A DNA stretch of 12,363 nucleotides from Zoogloeaceae bacterium (GTDB lineage: Bacteria > Pseudomonadota > Gammaproteobacteria > Burkholderiales > Rhodocyclaceae), in NCBI GenBank assembly GCA_031259605.1, contig JAIRLE010000054.1, forward strand, positions 1 to 12,363. The letters run 5' to 3'. Position numbers and translations under genes: made by a program. The notes under the pieces were generated by a model, which saw nothing but the letters and a program-made list of their open reading frames with translations, made no database searches and was not told where the DNA came from. Of this stretch, positions 1 through 6,908 are shown piece after piece. The first letter of the stretch is position 1, and the number at the start of each line of letters is the position of its first letter.

Positions 1-131
1 GCCCCGTCAAACCGGACTTCCCTCGGCGGCTTCTGCCTTGGCTTACGTCCAAGCGCGGCTTCCAGTCCTTCTTCCACAAAACGCTTCTTCAAATGCTCAA
101 CCATCCGGCAGCTTATCCCCTCAGTGTGCGC
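1..131 (-). pseudogene. IS630 transposase N-terminal fragment
   Basis: Reading the minus strand from 131 towards 1 gives a frame open to the window edge. It contains MVEHLKKRFVEEGLEAALGR (ATG at 104-102), followed by a basic, proline-rich stretch. This matches the second half of the N-terminal helix-turn-helix of IS630/Tc1-mariner-type transposases, which typically reads like (V)xxxRxRFVEEGLEAAL-RKPR. The catalytic DDE domain would lie beyond position 1 and cannot be judged. The frame stays open upstream to at least 180, but the usual N-terminal residues are not recognisable, so the copy is probably truncated or rearranged. Family assignment is from memory of the motif. Confidence 0.6.
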
Positions 132-180
132 GTTAGCGCGAGATGCCCCGGCGCGCCCAAAAGTCCTGTAACACAGTCTA
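1..180 (-). mobile_element. IS630-family insertion sequence remnant, cut by window edge
   Basis: The minus strand of the first ~130 bases encodes an IS630-type transposase helix-turn-helix region (see the partial CDS). About 50 bases upstream of it, the sequence CCTGTAACACAGTCTA (165-180) ends in the dinucleotide TA. IS630 elements insert at TA and duplicate it, so 178-180 is a plausible outer end of the element; this boundary is inferred. Only ~75 bases separate that end from the HTH codons, whereas a full transposase would have about 50 further N-terminal residues there. The element therefore seems internally shortened. The other end lies outside the window. Confidence 0.5.
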
Positions 181-245
181 CGCCGCAGGTGCAGGCGTCG
201 GGCGCAGGGGCTAGAATGTGGTCTTCGCAACCGGAGCGTCTTGCC

Positions 246-743
246 ATGACTTGCATTTCTTCCTTGCCAAACATCCCGGAATTTCATTTGCCGGAAGTTG
301 TGCGCCGGGTCAACCAGCGCTTGCCGCAGTGGCCGCATGCTTTGTCGCTTTGTCTTGTCCTGAACAGTGCCTTGCGTCTGAAAATCCTGCCGGAAGATGC
401 GCTTTCGCTCTGCGCCGGGCATACCTTTCGCGTGGTGGTGGAAGATGGCGGCACGGAGGCGCTGTTTGCCTGTCTTTCCAGTCGCTTTTGTCCAATCTGG
501 CGCAAGGACGCGGATGCTTCCGTGGATGTGACCTTTCGCGGCGAACTCCACGCCTACCTGCGCCTGCTCACCCGCCAGGACGATCCGGATACCCTGTTTT
601 TCAAGCGCCAACTGAGCATCGAGGGTGATACCGAACTGGGGTTGTCCATCAAGAACCTGCTCGACGCCATGGACTGGCCGCCGCCCATCCTTGACCGGCT
701 GCTGAGCCGTCTGCGCCCCGCGCCGTCGTCCGCAACGCCCTGA
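246..743 (+). CDS. ubiT: UbiT-like SCP2-domain ubiquinone biosynthesis accessory protein
   Basis: A 165-residue protein with one SCP2 (sterol carrier protein 2-like) lipid-binding domain. The N-terminus has the pattern PEFHLPEVVRRVNQRLPQWP. The centre holds the SCP2 strands (RVVVEDGG, DVTFRGELHAYLRLLTRQDD), and FFKRQLSIEGDTELGLSIKN near residues 118-137 is typical of UbiT (YhbT). In E. coli UbiT works with the U32-family hydroxylases UbiU and UbiV in oxygen-independent ubiquinone synthesis, probably binding the lipid intermediates; that role is established for the family, not shown here. The start at 246 is preferred over the in-frame ATG at 93. The upstream codons lie in the IS remnant and show no homology, and GGAG at 233-236 is a usable ribosome binding site. 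ubiU and ubiV are not in the window. No FNR-type operator is visible upstream, only a TAGAAT (212-217) that could be a -10. Confidence 0.82.
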   Translation: MTCISSLPNIPEFHLPEVVRRVNQRLPQWPHALSLCLVLNSALRLKILPEDALSLCAGHTFRVVVEDGGTEALFACLSSRFCPIWRKDADASVDVTFRGELHAYLRLLTRQDDPDTLFFKRQLSIEGDTELGLSIKNLLDAMDWPPPILDRLLSRLRPAPSSATP

Positions 744-744
744 A

Positions 745-796
745 CGGCAATCCGCCGCTACACGGCACCTAGAACCGGCTCTGTCTCGGATTGCCG
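745..796. repeat. Inverted repeat just after ubiT
   Basis: CGGCAATCCG (745-754) is perfectly repeated inverted as CGGATTGCCG (787-796), around a 32-base loop and 2 bases after the ubiT stop. It could fold at the 3' end of the ubiT mRNA. No T-run follows, so it is not a clear intrinsic terminator. Confidence 0.4.
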
Positions 797-847
797 TGGG
801 AAGCGCTTGGTTTTCCTTCTTCCCCGGATGAGGGGACGATTCACCCC

Positions 848-873
848 GGAAAATACGGTTCAGGGATGAACCG
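848..873 (-). terminator. Intrinsic terminator candidate for the xthA-HMA operon
   Basis: On the minus strand the stem CGGTTCA / TGAACCG (856-873, 7 bp, loop of 4) is followed directly by TATTTTCC (855-848). It lies 56 bases downstream of the last minus-strand gene (stop at 929-931), as expected for a rho-independent terminator of that operon. The T-tract is short, so strength is uncertain. Confidence 0.5.
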
Positions 874-874
874 C

Positions 875-904
875 CGCCCCTCTCCCGCGAGCGGGCGAAG
901 GAAA
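875..904. repeat. Intergenic CCCCTCTCCCGC palindromic element
   Basis: CCCCTCTCCC (877-886) runs into the small palindrome CCCGC-GA-GCGGG (884-895). GAAGGAAA (897-904) pairs with TTTCCTTC at 812-819, so the whole 812-904 stretch could fold. A second copy of the C-rich core occurs in the gap before nadK (7355-7366). Such C-rich palindromes are common small intergenic repeats in proteobacteria. No function is claimed. Confidence 0.35.
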
Positions 905-928
905 CCCCTGGAGACCATGAACAGGCGC

Positions 929-1297
929 TTAGCCAAGGGGCGTTCTCGTTTCGCTGGTCTGGCTTTCCAGATAGTTCTGCCGCAATTTGGCGAGAAAGTC
1001 TCGCGTCGCTGGCGAAAGGTTGCCCGGCGCGCCGATCGCCTCGCGCCAGACGTGATCGGGCAACCGGGAAGGCGTGTAGGTGATGGTGCAGGAGCGCGCC
1101 AGCGGATTCAGCTTGACCTGGGTAATGCCGGGAATCTGGCGCAGGCCGGCAAAAAACCGCGTCAAGGCAGGCGCATCCAGTCTTGCGTGTAAGAATTCCG
1201 GCAGGCGCAGCAGTTTCAGGCGAACGCGACCAGGAATCTGGTGCGCGATCGCAATGCCGGAAAAGAACGCCGCAAGTTCGGCGTCAGCGGTCGCCAT
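929..1297 (-). CDS. HMA2-like (PGRVR motif) protein, cysteine-less
   Basis: A 122-residue protein whose start ATG (1297-1295) overlaps the stop of the upstream gene as TGATG, implying translational coupling. After a short N-terminal stretch it has H-Q-IPGRVRLKL (residues 19-29), then IPGITQVKLNPLARSCTITY (a beta-alpha-beta-like segment), and ends with a basic tail. The Pro-Gly-Arg-x-Arg-Leu motif in a ferredoxin-like HMA fold is that of the HMA2-type domain. The metal-binding CxxC of classical HMA domains is absent; the only Cys sits in a predicted strand. No membrane segment is evident. Similar domains are recalled at the N-termini of P-type ATPases and in small accessory proteins of metal storage or transport loci. 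The specific function is unknown. ATG at 1297 is preferred over the longer reading frame because of the overlap. Confidence 0.6.
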   Translation of the reverse strand: MATADAELAAFFSGIAIAHQIPGRVRLKLLRLPEFLHARLDAPALTRFFAGLRQIPGITQVKLNPLARSCTITYTPSRLPDHVWREAIGAPGNLSPATRDFLAKLRQNYLESQTSETRTPLG

Positions 1298-1731
1298 CAG
1301 GCGACCAGGCGATGCCGGTGCACCGCCAGATGCGCGCCCAGACAGGCGATGAACACTGCGCCCGTCCACGCATGGGCGCGCGTGGAACCGATGGCGGCAT
1401 ACGCCAGTGACGCGCCCAGCCCCGCCAACATGCCGTATTTGGCGTAACGGTTGAGCGTGAGCGATGCCCGCGTGTAATGCCGCTGCCGCGCCGGAGTGGT
1501 TGCGTTTTCCCCTGGTATGGCGGCGGGCGTCAGCAGACGCCTGACTGCCGCTTCCGCCGCCGCTTGCGGCAGGCGCGACGGATCGTAAAACAGCAGCAGG
1601 CTGCCGCTATGCGGATGCGACTCCGTGCGGCAGGAGGCGTCCAGCGCCAACAGGCGCTCCACGAGACCGGGCAGGCCGGAGGCCAGGCGCAGACGCATTC
1701 GACCGGGAATGGAAGCGGCAACAGGGTTCAT
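1297..1731 (-). CDS. HMA2-like (PGRMR motif) protein with C-terminal membrane segments
   Basis: A 144-residue protein. Residues 8-16 read IPGRMRLRL, the same Pro-Gly-Arg-x-Arg-Leu motif as its downstream neighbour. It is followed by a beta-alpha-beta-like domain ending in LLLFYDPSRLP. From about residue 90 the sequence changes to NRYAKYGMLAGLGASLAYAA and then AWTGAVFIACLGAHLAVH, two short hydrophobic segments joined by a His-containing loop and closed by a basic His/Arg tail. This suggests membrane association. No CxxC is present. The start at 1731 is tentative: no clear Shine-Dalgarno precedes it, and an in-frame TTG at 1764 is possible. The gene lies 35 bases downstream of xthA on the same strand and is coupled to the next HMA2-like gene, so the three probably share a transcript. 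The domain is recognised from its motif; its function is not known. Confidence 0.58.
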   Translation of the reverse strand: MNPVAASIPGRMRLRLASGLPGLVERLLALDASCRTESHPHSGSLLLFYDPSRLPQAAAEAAVRRLLTPAAIPGENATTPARQRHYTRASLTLNRYAKYGMLAGLGASLAYAAIGSTRAHAWTGAVFIACLGAHLAVHRHRLVA

Positions 1732-1766
1732 GACAGGCGGCGAAAACGAAAAAGGAGGCGGCAAGT

Positions 1767-2549
1767 TTAGCGTAAACGCCGATAATCGACGATGAGCGGC
1801 GCGTGATCGGAAAAGCGTTTTTCCTTATATACGCTTCCGGTTGTGGCAGACGCGGCGAAATCCGGCGTGGCAATCTGGTAATCGATGCGCCAGCCGACAT
1901 TGTTTTCCCACGCGCGCCCCCGGTTCGACCACCAGGTATAGGCGTCCTCGCCGGCTTCCGGGTATAAGCGGCGATAGACATCCACCCAGCCCAGTTCGTC
2001 CAGCATGCGCGAAAACCAGGCGCGTTCTTCGGGCAGGAAACCGGAATTCTTCTGGTTGCCTTTCCAGTTTTTCAGATCGATTTCCCGGTGGGCGATGTTC
2101 CAATCGCCACACAGCACCAGCGCGCGCCCTTTTGCCATGAGCGCTTGCAAATGCGGAAAAAACGTCGCGAGGAAACGAAACTTGGCCGCTTGCCGTTCCG
2201 GCGAGGCCGAACCGGAAGGCAGATACAGCGAGATGACCGAAAAATCCGCAAAGTCCGCGCGCAGATAACGCCCCTCGGCATCGAACTCGGCAACGCCGAA
2301 CCCGCGCGTCAGCGCCAATGGCGGTTCACGGCACCACAGGCCGACGCCGCTGTAGCCCTTTTTCCGGGCAAAATGAAAGGCGGCGTGGTAGCCCTGCGGC
2401 ACGGACATGGCGGGCGTCAGGTCGTTTTCCTGCGCCTTCAGTTCCTGGAAGGCGATGACATCGGCCTTGCTGCCGCGCAGCCAGTCTTCGGCACCCTTCT
2501 TCCACGCGGACCGAATGCCGTTGAGATTCAGGGAGATAATGCGTAACAT
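1767..2549 (-). CDS. xthA: Exodeoxyribonuclease III (AP endonuclease)
   Basis: A 260-residue member of the exonuclease III/APE1 family, which cleaves at abasic sites and removes 3' blocking groups in base-excision repair. Motifs in order: SLNLNGIRSA (first metal/phosphate motif, Asn-Gly), VIAFQELKAQE (catalytic Glu), YLPSG (catalytic Tyr region), LCGDWNIAHREIDLKNWKGN (catalytic Asp-x-Asn and substrate loop), WRIDYQIA (Asp), and SDHAPLIVDY (catalytic Asp-His) at the C-terminus. Length is normal for the family. The start at 2549 begins exactly at the conserved MLRIISLN and has GAAAGG a few bases upstream; the longer frame to 2585 would overlap the divergent pyrE promoter space. It is divergent from pyrE with only 39 bases between the start codons. 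It heads a minus-strand group with two HMA2-like genes. Confidence 0.93.
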   Translation of the reverse strand: MLRIISLNLNGIRSAWKKGAEDWLRGSKADVIAFQELKAQENDLTPAMSVPQGYHAAFHFARKKGYSGVGLWCREPPLALTRGFGVAEFDAEGRYLRADFADFSVISLYLPSGSASPERQAAKFRFLATFFPHLQALMAKGRALVLCGDWNIAHREIDLKNWKGNQKNSGFLPEERAWFSRMLDELGWVDVYRRLYPEAGEDAYTWWSNRGRAWENNVGWRIDYQIATPDFAASATTGSVYKEKRFSDHAPLIVDYRRLR

Positions 2550-2588
2550 TGGAAACCTTTCAGAGCGACATCCGCTGCCCGGCACGCC

Positions 2589-3233
2589 ATGGACTTTCGA
2601 TTGTCATTCATTGAATTTGCGGTTGAACGGCGAGTTCTGCGCTTTGGCGAATTTACAACCAAGGCAGGGCGTTTGTCGCCTTATTTTTTCAATGCCGGAC
2701 TGTTCGCTCATGGCGCGTCCCTGCGCCGCCTGTGTCAATTCTACGTTCAGGCCATCGAAACCGATGGCCTTGCCTTCGACATGCTCTTCGGCTCCGCCTA
2801 CAAGGGGATTCCGCTGGCGACCGGCATCGCGCTGGCCTTTGCCGAACATGGGCGCGACCTGCCGTTCGCCTACAATCGCAAGGAAGCCAAGGATCACGGC
2901 GAAGGCGGATTGCTGGTGGGAGCGCCGCTGGCGGGACGGGTGTTGATCGTCGACGATGTGATTTCCGCAGGGAATTCGGTGCGCGAATCCGTAGACATCA
3001 TCCGCGCGGCGGGCGCGGAACCCGCGGGCGTCGCCATTGCGCTGGATCGCATGGAGCGCGGGCAAGACGATCGTTTCGCTACGCAGGAAATTGAGGCAAA
3101 CTACGGTCTGCCGGTCATTGCCATCGCCAGCCTCGATCATTTGCTGGGGTTTTTACGGCATCATCCGGAATTTGCCGACCATGCTGCCGCAGTGCGCGTC
3201 TATCGGCAGCGTTATGGGAGTCCGCTTCGATGA
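2589..3233 (+). CDS. pyrE: Orotate phosphoribosyltransferase
   Basis: A 214-residue enzyme that converts orotate and PRPP to orotidine 5'-phosphate in de novo pyrimidine synthesis. Recognisable parts: FGEFTTKAGRLSPYFFNAG (residues 20-38, the conserved N-terminal segment), LFGSAYKGIPLA (67-78), YNRKEAKDHGEGG (flexible catalytic loop with Lys and His), and the PRPP-binding motif VLIVDDVISAGNS (about 118-130). Length is standard. The stop overlaps the start of the following gene as ATGA, so the two are likely translated together. The divergent gene xthA starts 39 bases away, so the promoters must overlap or lie inside the coding regions. No convincing -35/-10 pair was found in the gap. Confidence 0.95.
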   Translation: MDFRLSFIEFAVERRVLRFGEFTTKAGRLSPYFFNAGLFAHGASLRRLCQFYVQAIETDGLAFDMLFGSAYKGIPLATGIALAFAEHGRDLPFAYNRKEAKDHGEGGLLVGAPLAGRVLIVDDVISAGNSVRESVDIIRAAGAEPAGVAIALDRMERGQDDRFATQEIEANYGLPVIAIASLDHLLGFLRHHPEFADHAAAVRVYRQRYGSPLR

Positions 3234-3862
3234 TTCGTCCAACCGATTTTCGTCTTTTTCTGTCCAGCCTTGTTCTTCTGGGCTGCGCGTCCGCGTTCGC
3301 CGCCAATAACGAAAACATCTGCTGCAACGACGAGACCGGGCAACTGGCCTGCGGCGACGTGCTGCCGCCGCAATGCAACGGACGGGCGCTGAAGATTTAC
3401 AACCGCCAGGGACTCCTGATCCGCGAAGTCAGCGCGCGCATGAATACGCCGGAAAAAGAAGTGGCGGCGGAACCGACGCAGAAGGAACTGCAAGACATCA
3501 ATCTCCGCCGCATTCAAGATCGCAAGGATCGCGCCCTGCTGGAAACCTATGCCGACGTGGCGGACATCGACCGGATGCAGGCGCGCAGCGAGGAAGGCGT
3601 CAATCTTGCCATCAAGAACGCCAGCGATCTGATTGCCGCCGCGCGCAAACGCAGGAGCGCGCTGGACAGCGAAGCCGAGTTCTACGCCAAAAGCAAGATT
3701 CCCGCCGATCTGGTCCGGCAGATACGCAACGAGGAAAGCACCATCAAGGCGCAAAACTCGCTTCTGGCCGCCAAGCAGAAGGAACTGGAGCTAATCCGCG
3801 CCAAATACGCCGAAGATCGCCGCCGCTACCTCCAGTTGATGCAGGAAAAGCGCGGCCAATAG
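3230..3862 (+). CDS. DUF4124-type secreted coiled-coil protein
   Basis: A 210-residue protein with an N-terminal signal sequence. The hydrophobic core is around residues 8-19, with a likely signal peptidase I site after ASAFA (residue 25). LLGC at 16-19 resembles a lipobox, so a lipoprotein is a weaker alternative. The mature N-terminus holds a Cys-rich module: ICCNDETGQLACGDVLPPQC (residues 30-49, four Cys), followed by GRALKIYNRQG. This matches the DUF4124-like pattern seen in small periplasmic proteins of betaproteobacteria. Residues from ~75 to the end are charged and helix-forming with heptad-like spacing, consistent with a long coiled coil. Function is unknown. The gene overlaps pyrE by four bases (ATGA). 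A periplasmic or cell-surface location is inferred. Confidence 0.75.
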   Translation: MIRPTDFRLFLSSLVLLGCASAFAANNENICCNDETGQLACGDVLPPQCNGRALKIYNRQGLLIREVSARMNTPEKEVAAEPTQKELQDINLRRIQDRKDRALLETYADVADIDRMQARSEEGVNLAIKNASDLIAAARKRRSALDSEAEFYAKSKIPADLVRQIRNEESTIKAQNSLLAAKQKELELIRAKYAEDRRRYLQLMQEKRGQ

Positions 3863-3888
3863 TCCGGAAAACGGTGTCGCGCCGGACT
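3861..3888 (+). terminator. Stem-loop at the end of the pyrE-DUF4124 pair
   Basis: AGTCCGG (3861-3867) and CCGGACT (3882-3888) form a perfect 7-bp stem with a 14-base loop, starting within the TAG stop codon. No T-run follows immediately; TTTTTT occurs only at 3921-3926. It may end the transcript weakly or protect a 3' end. Confidence 0.35.
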
Positions 3889-3943
3889 TGCCGGAATGAC
3901 GTCCAAAAAAGCATTCAGAATTTTTTGCGCGAAAGGAGCCAGC

Positions 3944-5503
3944 ATGTTTGAGGCGGCGGAACTGGGACATGTGATCGACAAGAAGACCTTCAAGGAAGAA
4001 GTGACGCGCCTGCGCGCCGACTTGCTGGAAGCGCAGTTCGAGTTGCGCGAGAAATGCGGTTTTCCGGTCATCATCCTGATCAGCGGCGTCGATGGCGCGG
4101 GCAAGAGCGAGACCATCCACGATCTCTACGACTGGATGGATCCGCGTTATCTTTCCACCCAGACCTTCACCGACCCCAGCGACGAGGAATCCGAGCGGCC
4201 TTTCATGTGGCGTTACTGGCAAGCCTTGCCGCCCAAGGGCTGGATCTATGTATTTTCCGGTTCCTGGTATTCGCTGCCCATCGCCCGGCGCATTTCCGGC
4301 GAAATCGACCAGGCGCTCTTCGATCAGCGCATCGACCAGTTTAACCGCTTTGAAGCCATGCTCGCCAATGAAGGCGCGCTGGTGCTGAAATTCTGGTTCC
4401 ATCTTTCGCGCGAAGGACAAAAAAGGCGGCTGCGCAGTCTGGAAAAAGACCCGCGCACCGCCTGGCGCGTAACCAAGGAAAGCTGGGAACGGCTGAAAAC
4501 CTACGGGCAGTTGCAGGAAGTCGCTTCTCACCTTCTGCGCATGACCAATACGCCCTGGGCGCCGTGGATTGTGGTGGAAGGCACGGACGATCGCTATCGC
4601 TCGCTCACCGTCGGCAAGATGGTGCTGGATGCGCTGCAACAACGGCTGGCCGAGCAGCATGAGCGGCATTATCCGGTCGCGCCGCCGATCACCCATAAAA
4701 TCGATACGCTGGACGTGTTGACCGCGCTCGATCTGACGCAGCAGATCGAGAAACCGAAATATGAATTGCGCCTGGCGCGCGCCCAGGGGCGGCTCTCGGA
4801 ATTGGCGCGTTCGCCGGAATTCAAGAAACATTCGCTGGTGCTGGCTTTTGAAGGCCAGGACGCGGCAGGCAAGGGCGGCAGCATCCGGCGTCTGGTCGCC
4901 GCGCTCGACGCGCGCCAGTACCAGATTGTTCCCGTTGCCGCGCCGACCGAGGAGGAACGGGCGCAACCCTATCTGTGGCGTTTCTGGCGGCGCATCCCCA
5001 GAAATGGCCGCATCACCATTTTCGATCGCACCTGGTATGGCCGGGTGCTGGTCGAGCGGGTGGAAGGTTTTTGTTCGGAAGCCGACTGGTTGCGCGCTTA
5101 CGCCGAAATCAACGATTTCGAGCATGAGCTTTCGGCGGATGGCGTCATCATCGTCAAGTTCTGGCTGCAAATCAGCAAGGAAGAACAGTTGCGCCGTTTC
5201 AAGGAACGCGAGCAGATTGCCTTCAAGCGCTACAAAATCACCGACGAGGATTGGCGCAACCGCGAAAAATGGGATGCCTACCACCGGGCGGTCTGCGACA
5301 TGGTGGATCGCACCAGCACCGGTGCCGCGCCATGGACGCTGATCGAGGCCGAGGACAAGAATTTCGCGCGGGTCAAGGTGCTGGAAACGGTATGCGAGCG
5401 CCTGGAAGAAGTGCTGCAAGTCGTTAGTCCGGCGGCAGCGGAGGCGGCGCCAGAGGAAAAGATCGTCAGGAAAACAGACGAGAAAAAAGACAAGAAACAG
5501 TGA
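3944..5503 (+). CDS. pap: Polyphosphate:AMP phosphotransferase (two-domain PPK2)
   Basis: A 519-residue protein made of two tandem PPK2-type kinase domains. It is expected to transfer phosphate from polyphosphate to AMP, making ADP in the cytoplasm. The N-terminal domain has Walker A GVDGAGKS (48-55), WMDPRYLSTQTF and a lid-like RPFMWRYWQALPPKGW; in place of the usual DRSWY it has SGSWY, as I recall for other two-domain members. The C-terminal domain has Walker A GQDAAGKG (304-311), RAQPYLWRFWRRIPRNG and an intact DRTWYGRVLVERVEGF, so this half is probably the catalytic one. The Lys/Glu-rich tail is not conserved. The start at 3944 is chosen because AGGAG (3934-3938) lies 5 bases upstream; the in-frame ATG at 3896 lacks such a site. 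Its stop overlaps the next gene as GTGA, suggesting coupling to argA. Confidence 0.92.
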   Translation: MFEAAELGHVIDKKTFKEEVTRLRADLLEAQFELREKCGFPVIILISGVDGAGKSETIHDLYDWMDPRYLSTQTFTDPSDEESERPFMWRYWQALPPKGWIYVFSGSWYSLPIARRISGEIDQALFDQRIDQFNRFEAMLANEGALVLKFWFHLSREGQKRRLRSLEKDPRTAWRVTKESWERLKTYGQLQEVASHLLRMTNTPWAPWIVVEGTDDRYRSLTVGKMVLDALQQRLAEQHERHYPVAPPITHKIDTLDVLTALDLTQQIEKPKYELRLARAQGRLSELARSPEFKKHSLVLAFEGQDAAGKGGSIRRLVAALDARQYQIVPVAAPTEEERAQPYLWRFWRRIPRNGRITIFDRTWYGRVLVERVEGFCSEADWLRAYAEINDFEHELSADGVIIVKFWLQISKEEQLRRFKEREQIAFKRYKITDEDWRNREKWDAYHRAVCDMVDRTSTGAAPWTLIEAEDKNFARVKVLETVCERLEEVLQVVSPAAAEAAPEEKIVRKTDEKKDKKQ

Positions 5504-6873
5504 AAAAACTCATGGGCGAACATCAGGAAAACAGCGCCAACGCGGAAAGCGCGGCGGAAAGGGCGGTTGCCGATCTGGCCGGATTCGTCGCTTGGTTTCG
5601 CCAGGTGACGCCCTATGTCAATGCCTTTCGCGGCAAGACCTTCGTGCTGGCCTTTGGCGGCAAGGCCATTGCCGGGCCACTGGCCAGGACGCTGGCCTAC
5701 GACGTGAATTTGCTGGCGAGTCTGGGGATACGTCTGGTGCTGGTGCATGGCGCGCGGCCGCAAATCGAGGAAGAATTGCGCGAGAAGGGGTTGGAATCCC
5801 GCCATCACGGCGGCTATCGCATCACGGACGCCGCCACGCTCGATTGCGTGGTGGATGCCGTCGGCAGCGTCTATCTTGAAATCGAAGCCCTGCTCTCGCA
5901 GGGGCTGCCCAATACGCCGATGGCGGGCAGCCGGATTCGCGTCATTGGCGGCAACTTCATCACCGCCCGGCCGCTGGGCGTACTCGACGGCGTGGATTTG
6001 CAATACAGCGGCATGGTACGCAAGGTGGATGCGGAGGGACTGAAAGCGCAGCTGCAATTAGGCAATATCGTGTTGCTTTCCTGTCAGGGCGCATCGCCGA
6101 CCGGTGAGATTTTCAACCTGCGGATGGAAGAGGTCGCCGAAGCCGTCGCCGTGGCCTTGATGGCCGACAAACTGGTGTTTCTCACGGACAGCCAGGGCGT
6201 CAGCGACCAGGAAGGGCATCTGCTGGACGAACTTACCGCCGACGCCGCCCAGGCGATGAACGACGCTGGCTGGCTTTCCCCGGACATCCGCCGCAGCCTG
6301 CCCTGCGCCGTGCGCGCCAGCCGCCAGGGCGTGGGACGGGCGCACCTGATCGGTTATGCGCAGGATGGCGCGCTGTTGCAGGAATTCTTTTCCCGCGAAG
6401 GCATTGGCACCGTCATCTCGCGCGAATCGCTGGAGCGCATCCGCGAAGCCCGCGCCGACGACATCGGCGCGCTCATCGCGCTCATCGAACCGCTGGAGGC
6501 GGAAGGCGTTCTGGTACATCGTCCGCGCGAACTCCTGGAACGCGAAATCGAAAAATTTTCCATCATCGAGCACGACAACATGGCCGTGGGCTGCGCCGCG
6601 CTGTATGACTATGGCGCGGGCGTCGCCGAACTTGCCTGTCTGGCGGTGGATGCGGCGCAACGCGGTTGGGGCTATGGCGAACAACTGGTCGAACGCATCC
6701 AGAGCCGTGCGCGCGCCGCCGACGTCAACCGGCTGTTCGTACTGACCACCCGCGCCGTGCATTGGTTCATCGAACGCGGCTTTCATCTCGAGGACATCGA
6801 CTCCCTGCCCGCGCAAAAACGCCAGATGTACAACTTGCAGCGTCGCTCCAAGGTATTGGTCAAGTCGCTATAA
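5500..6873 (+). CDS. argA: Amino-acid N-acetyltransferase (N-acetylglutamate synthase)
   Basis: A 457-residue ArgA that catalyses acetyl-CoA + glutamate to N-acetylglutamate, the first step of arginine synthesis. Residues ~20-290 form the amino-acid-kinase fold: FRQVTPYVNAFRGKTFVLAF, HGARPQIEEEL, GGYRITD, and MADKLVFLTDSQGV. This domain usually carries the arginine feedback site. Residues ~310-450 form a GNAT acetyltransferase domain with the acetyl-CoA loop QRGWGYGEQLVE and the closing VHWFIERGFHLED. The GTG at 5500 overlaps the pap stop (GTGA); an in-frame ATG at 5512 is an alternative, and neither has a strong Shine-Dalgarno, so translational coupling to pap is likely. The stop overlaps a TATAAT box for yggX. 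Confidence 0.93.
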   Translation: MKKLMGEHQENSANAESAAERAVADLAGFVAWFRQVTPYVNAFRGKTFVLAFGGKAIAGPLARTLAYDVNLLASLGIRLVLVHGARPQIEEELREKGLESRHHGGYRITDAATLDCVVDAVGSVYLEIEALLSQGLPNTPMAGSRIRVIGGNFITARPLGVLDGVDLQYSGMVRKVDAEGLKAQLQLGNIVLLSCQGASPTGEIFNLRMEEVAEAVAVALMADKLVFLTDSQGVSDQEGHLLDELTADAAQAMNDAGWLSPDIRRSLPCAVRASRQGVGRAHLIGYAQDGALLQEFFSREGIGTVISRESLERIREARADDIGALIALIEPLEAEGVLVHRPRELLEREIEKFSIIEHDNMAVGCAALYDYGAGVAELACLAVDAAQRGWGYGEQLVERIQSRARAADVNRLFVLTTRAVHWFIERGFHLEDIDSLPAQKRQMYNLQRRSKVLVKSL

Positions 6874-6874
6874 T
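6869..6874 (+). promoter_or_regulatory. -10 box candidate for yggX at the argA stop
   Basis: A perfect TATAAT overlaps the TAA stop of argA, 34 bases before the yggX start codon. No good -35 lies at 16-18 bases; TTGGTC (6856-6861) is too close. yggX may therefore have its own weak promoter in addition to read-through from argA. Confidence 0.35.
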
Positions 6875-6908
6875 TTCGCTTTGCACCAAATCCTACCGGA
6901 GATCCCGC

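Noticed and set aside
93..245. N-terminal extension of ubiT from ATG 93
   Set aside because: These codons lie within the IS630 remnant and its junction and do not resemble UbiT. ATG 246 has a ribosome binding site and a normal N-terminus.
181..245. FNR box upstream of ubiT
   Set aside because: Anaerobic control would be expected for this pathway, but no TTGAT-N4-ATCAA-like site is present.
791..1192. 133-codon plus-strand frame overlapping the HMA2-like genes
   Set aside because: Arg/Gly-rich shadow translation; the minus strand holds motif-bearing, coupled genes here.
3791..5419. 542-codon open frame antisense to pap
   Set aside because: It is the mirror of a real two-domain PPK2 gene in GC-rich DNA. 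Its translation is a low-complexity mix of Arg, Gly, Phe and Gln without domains.
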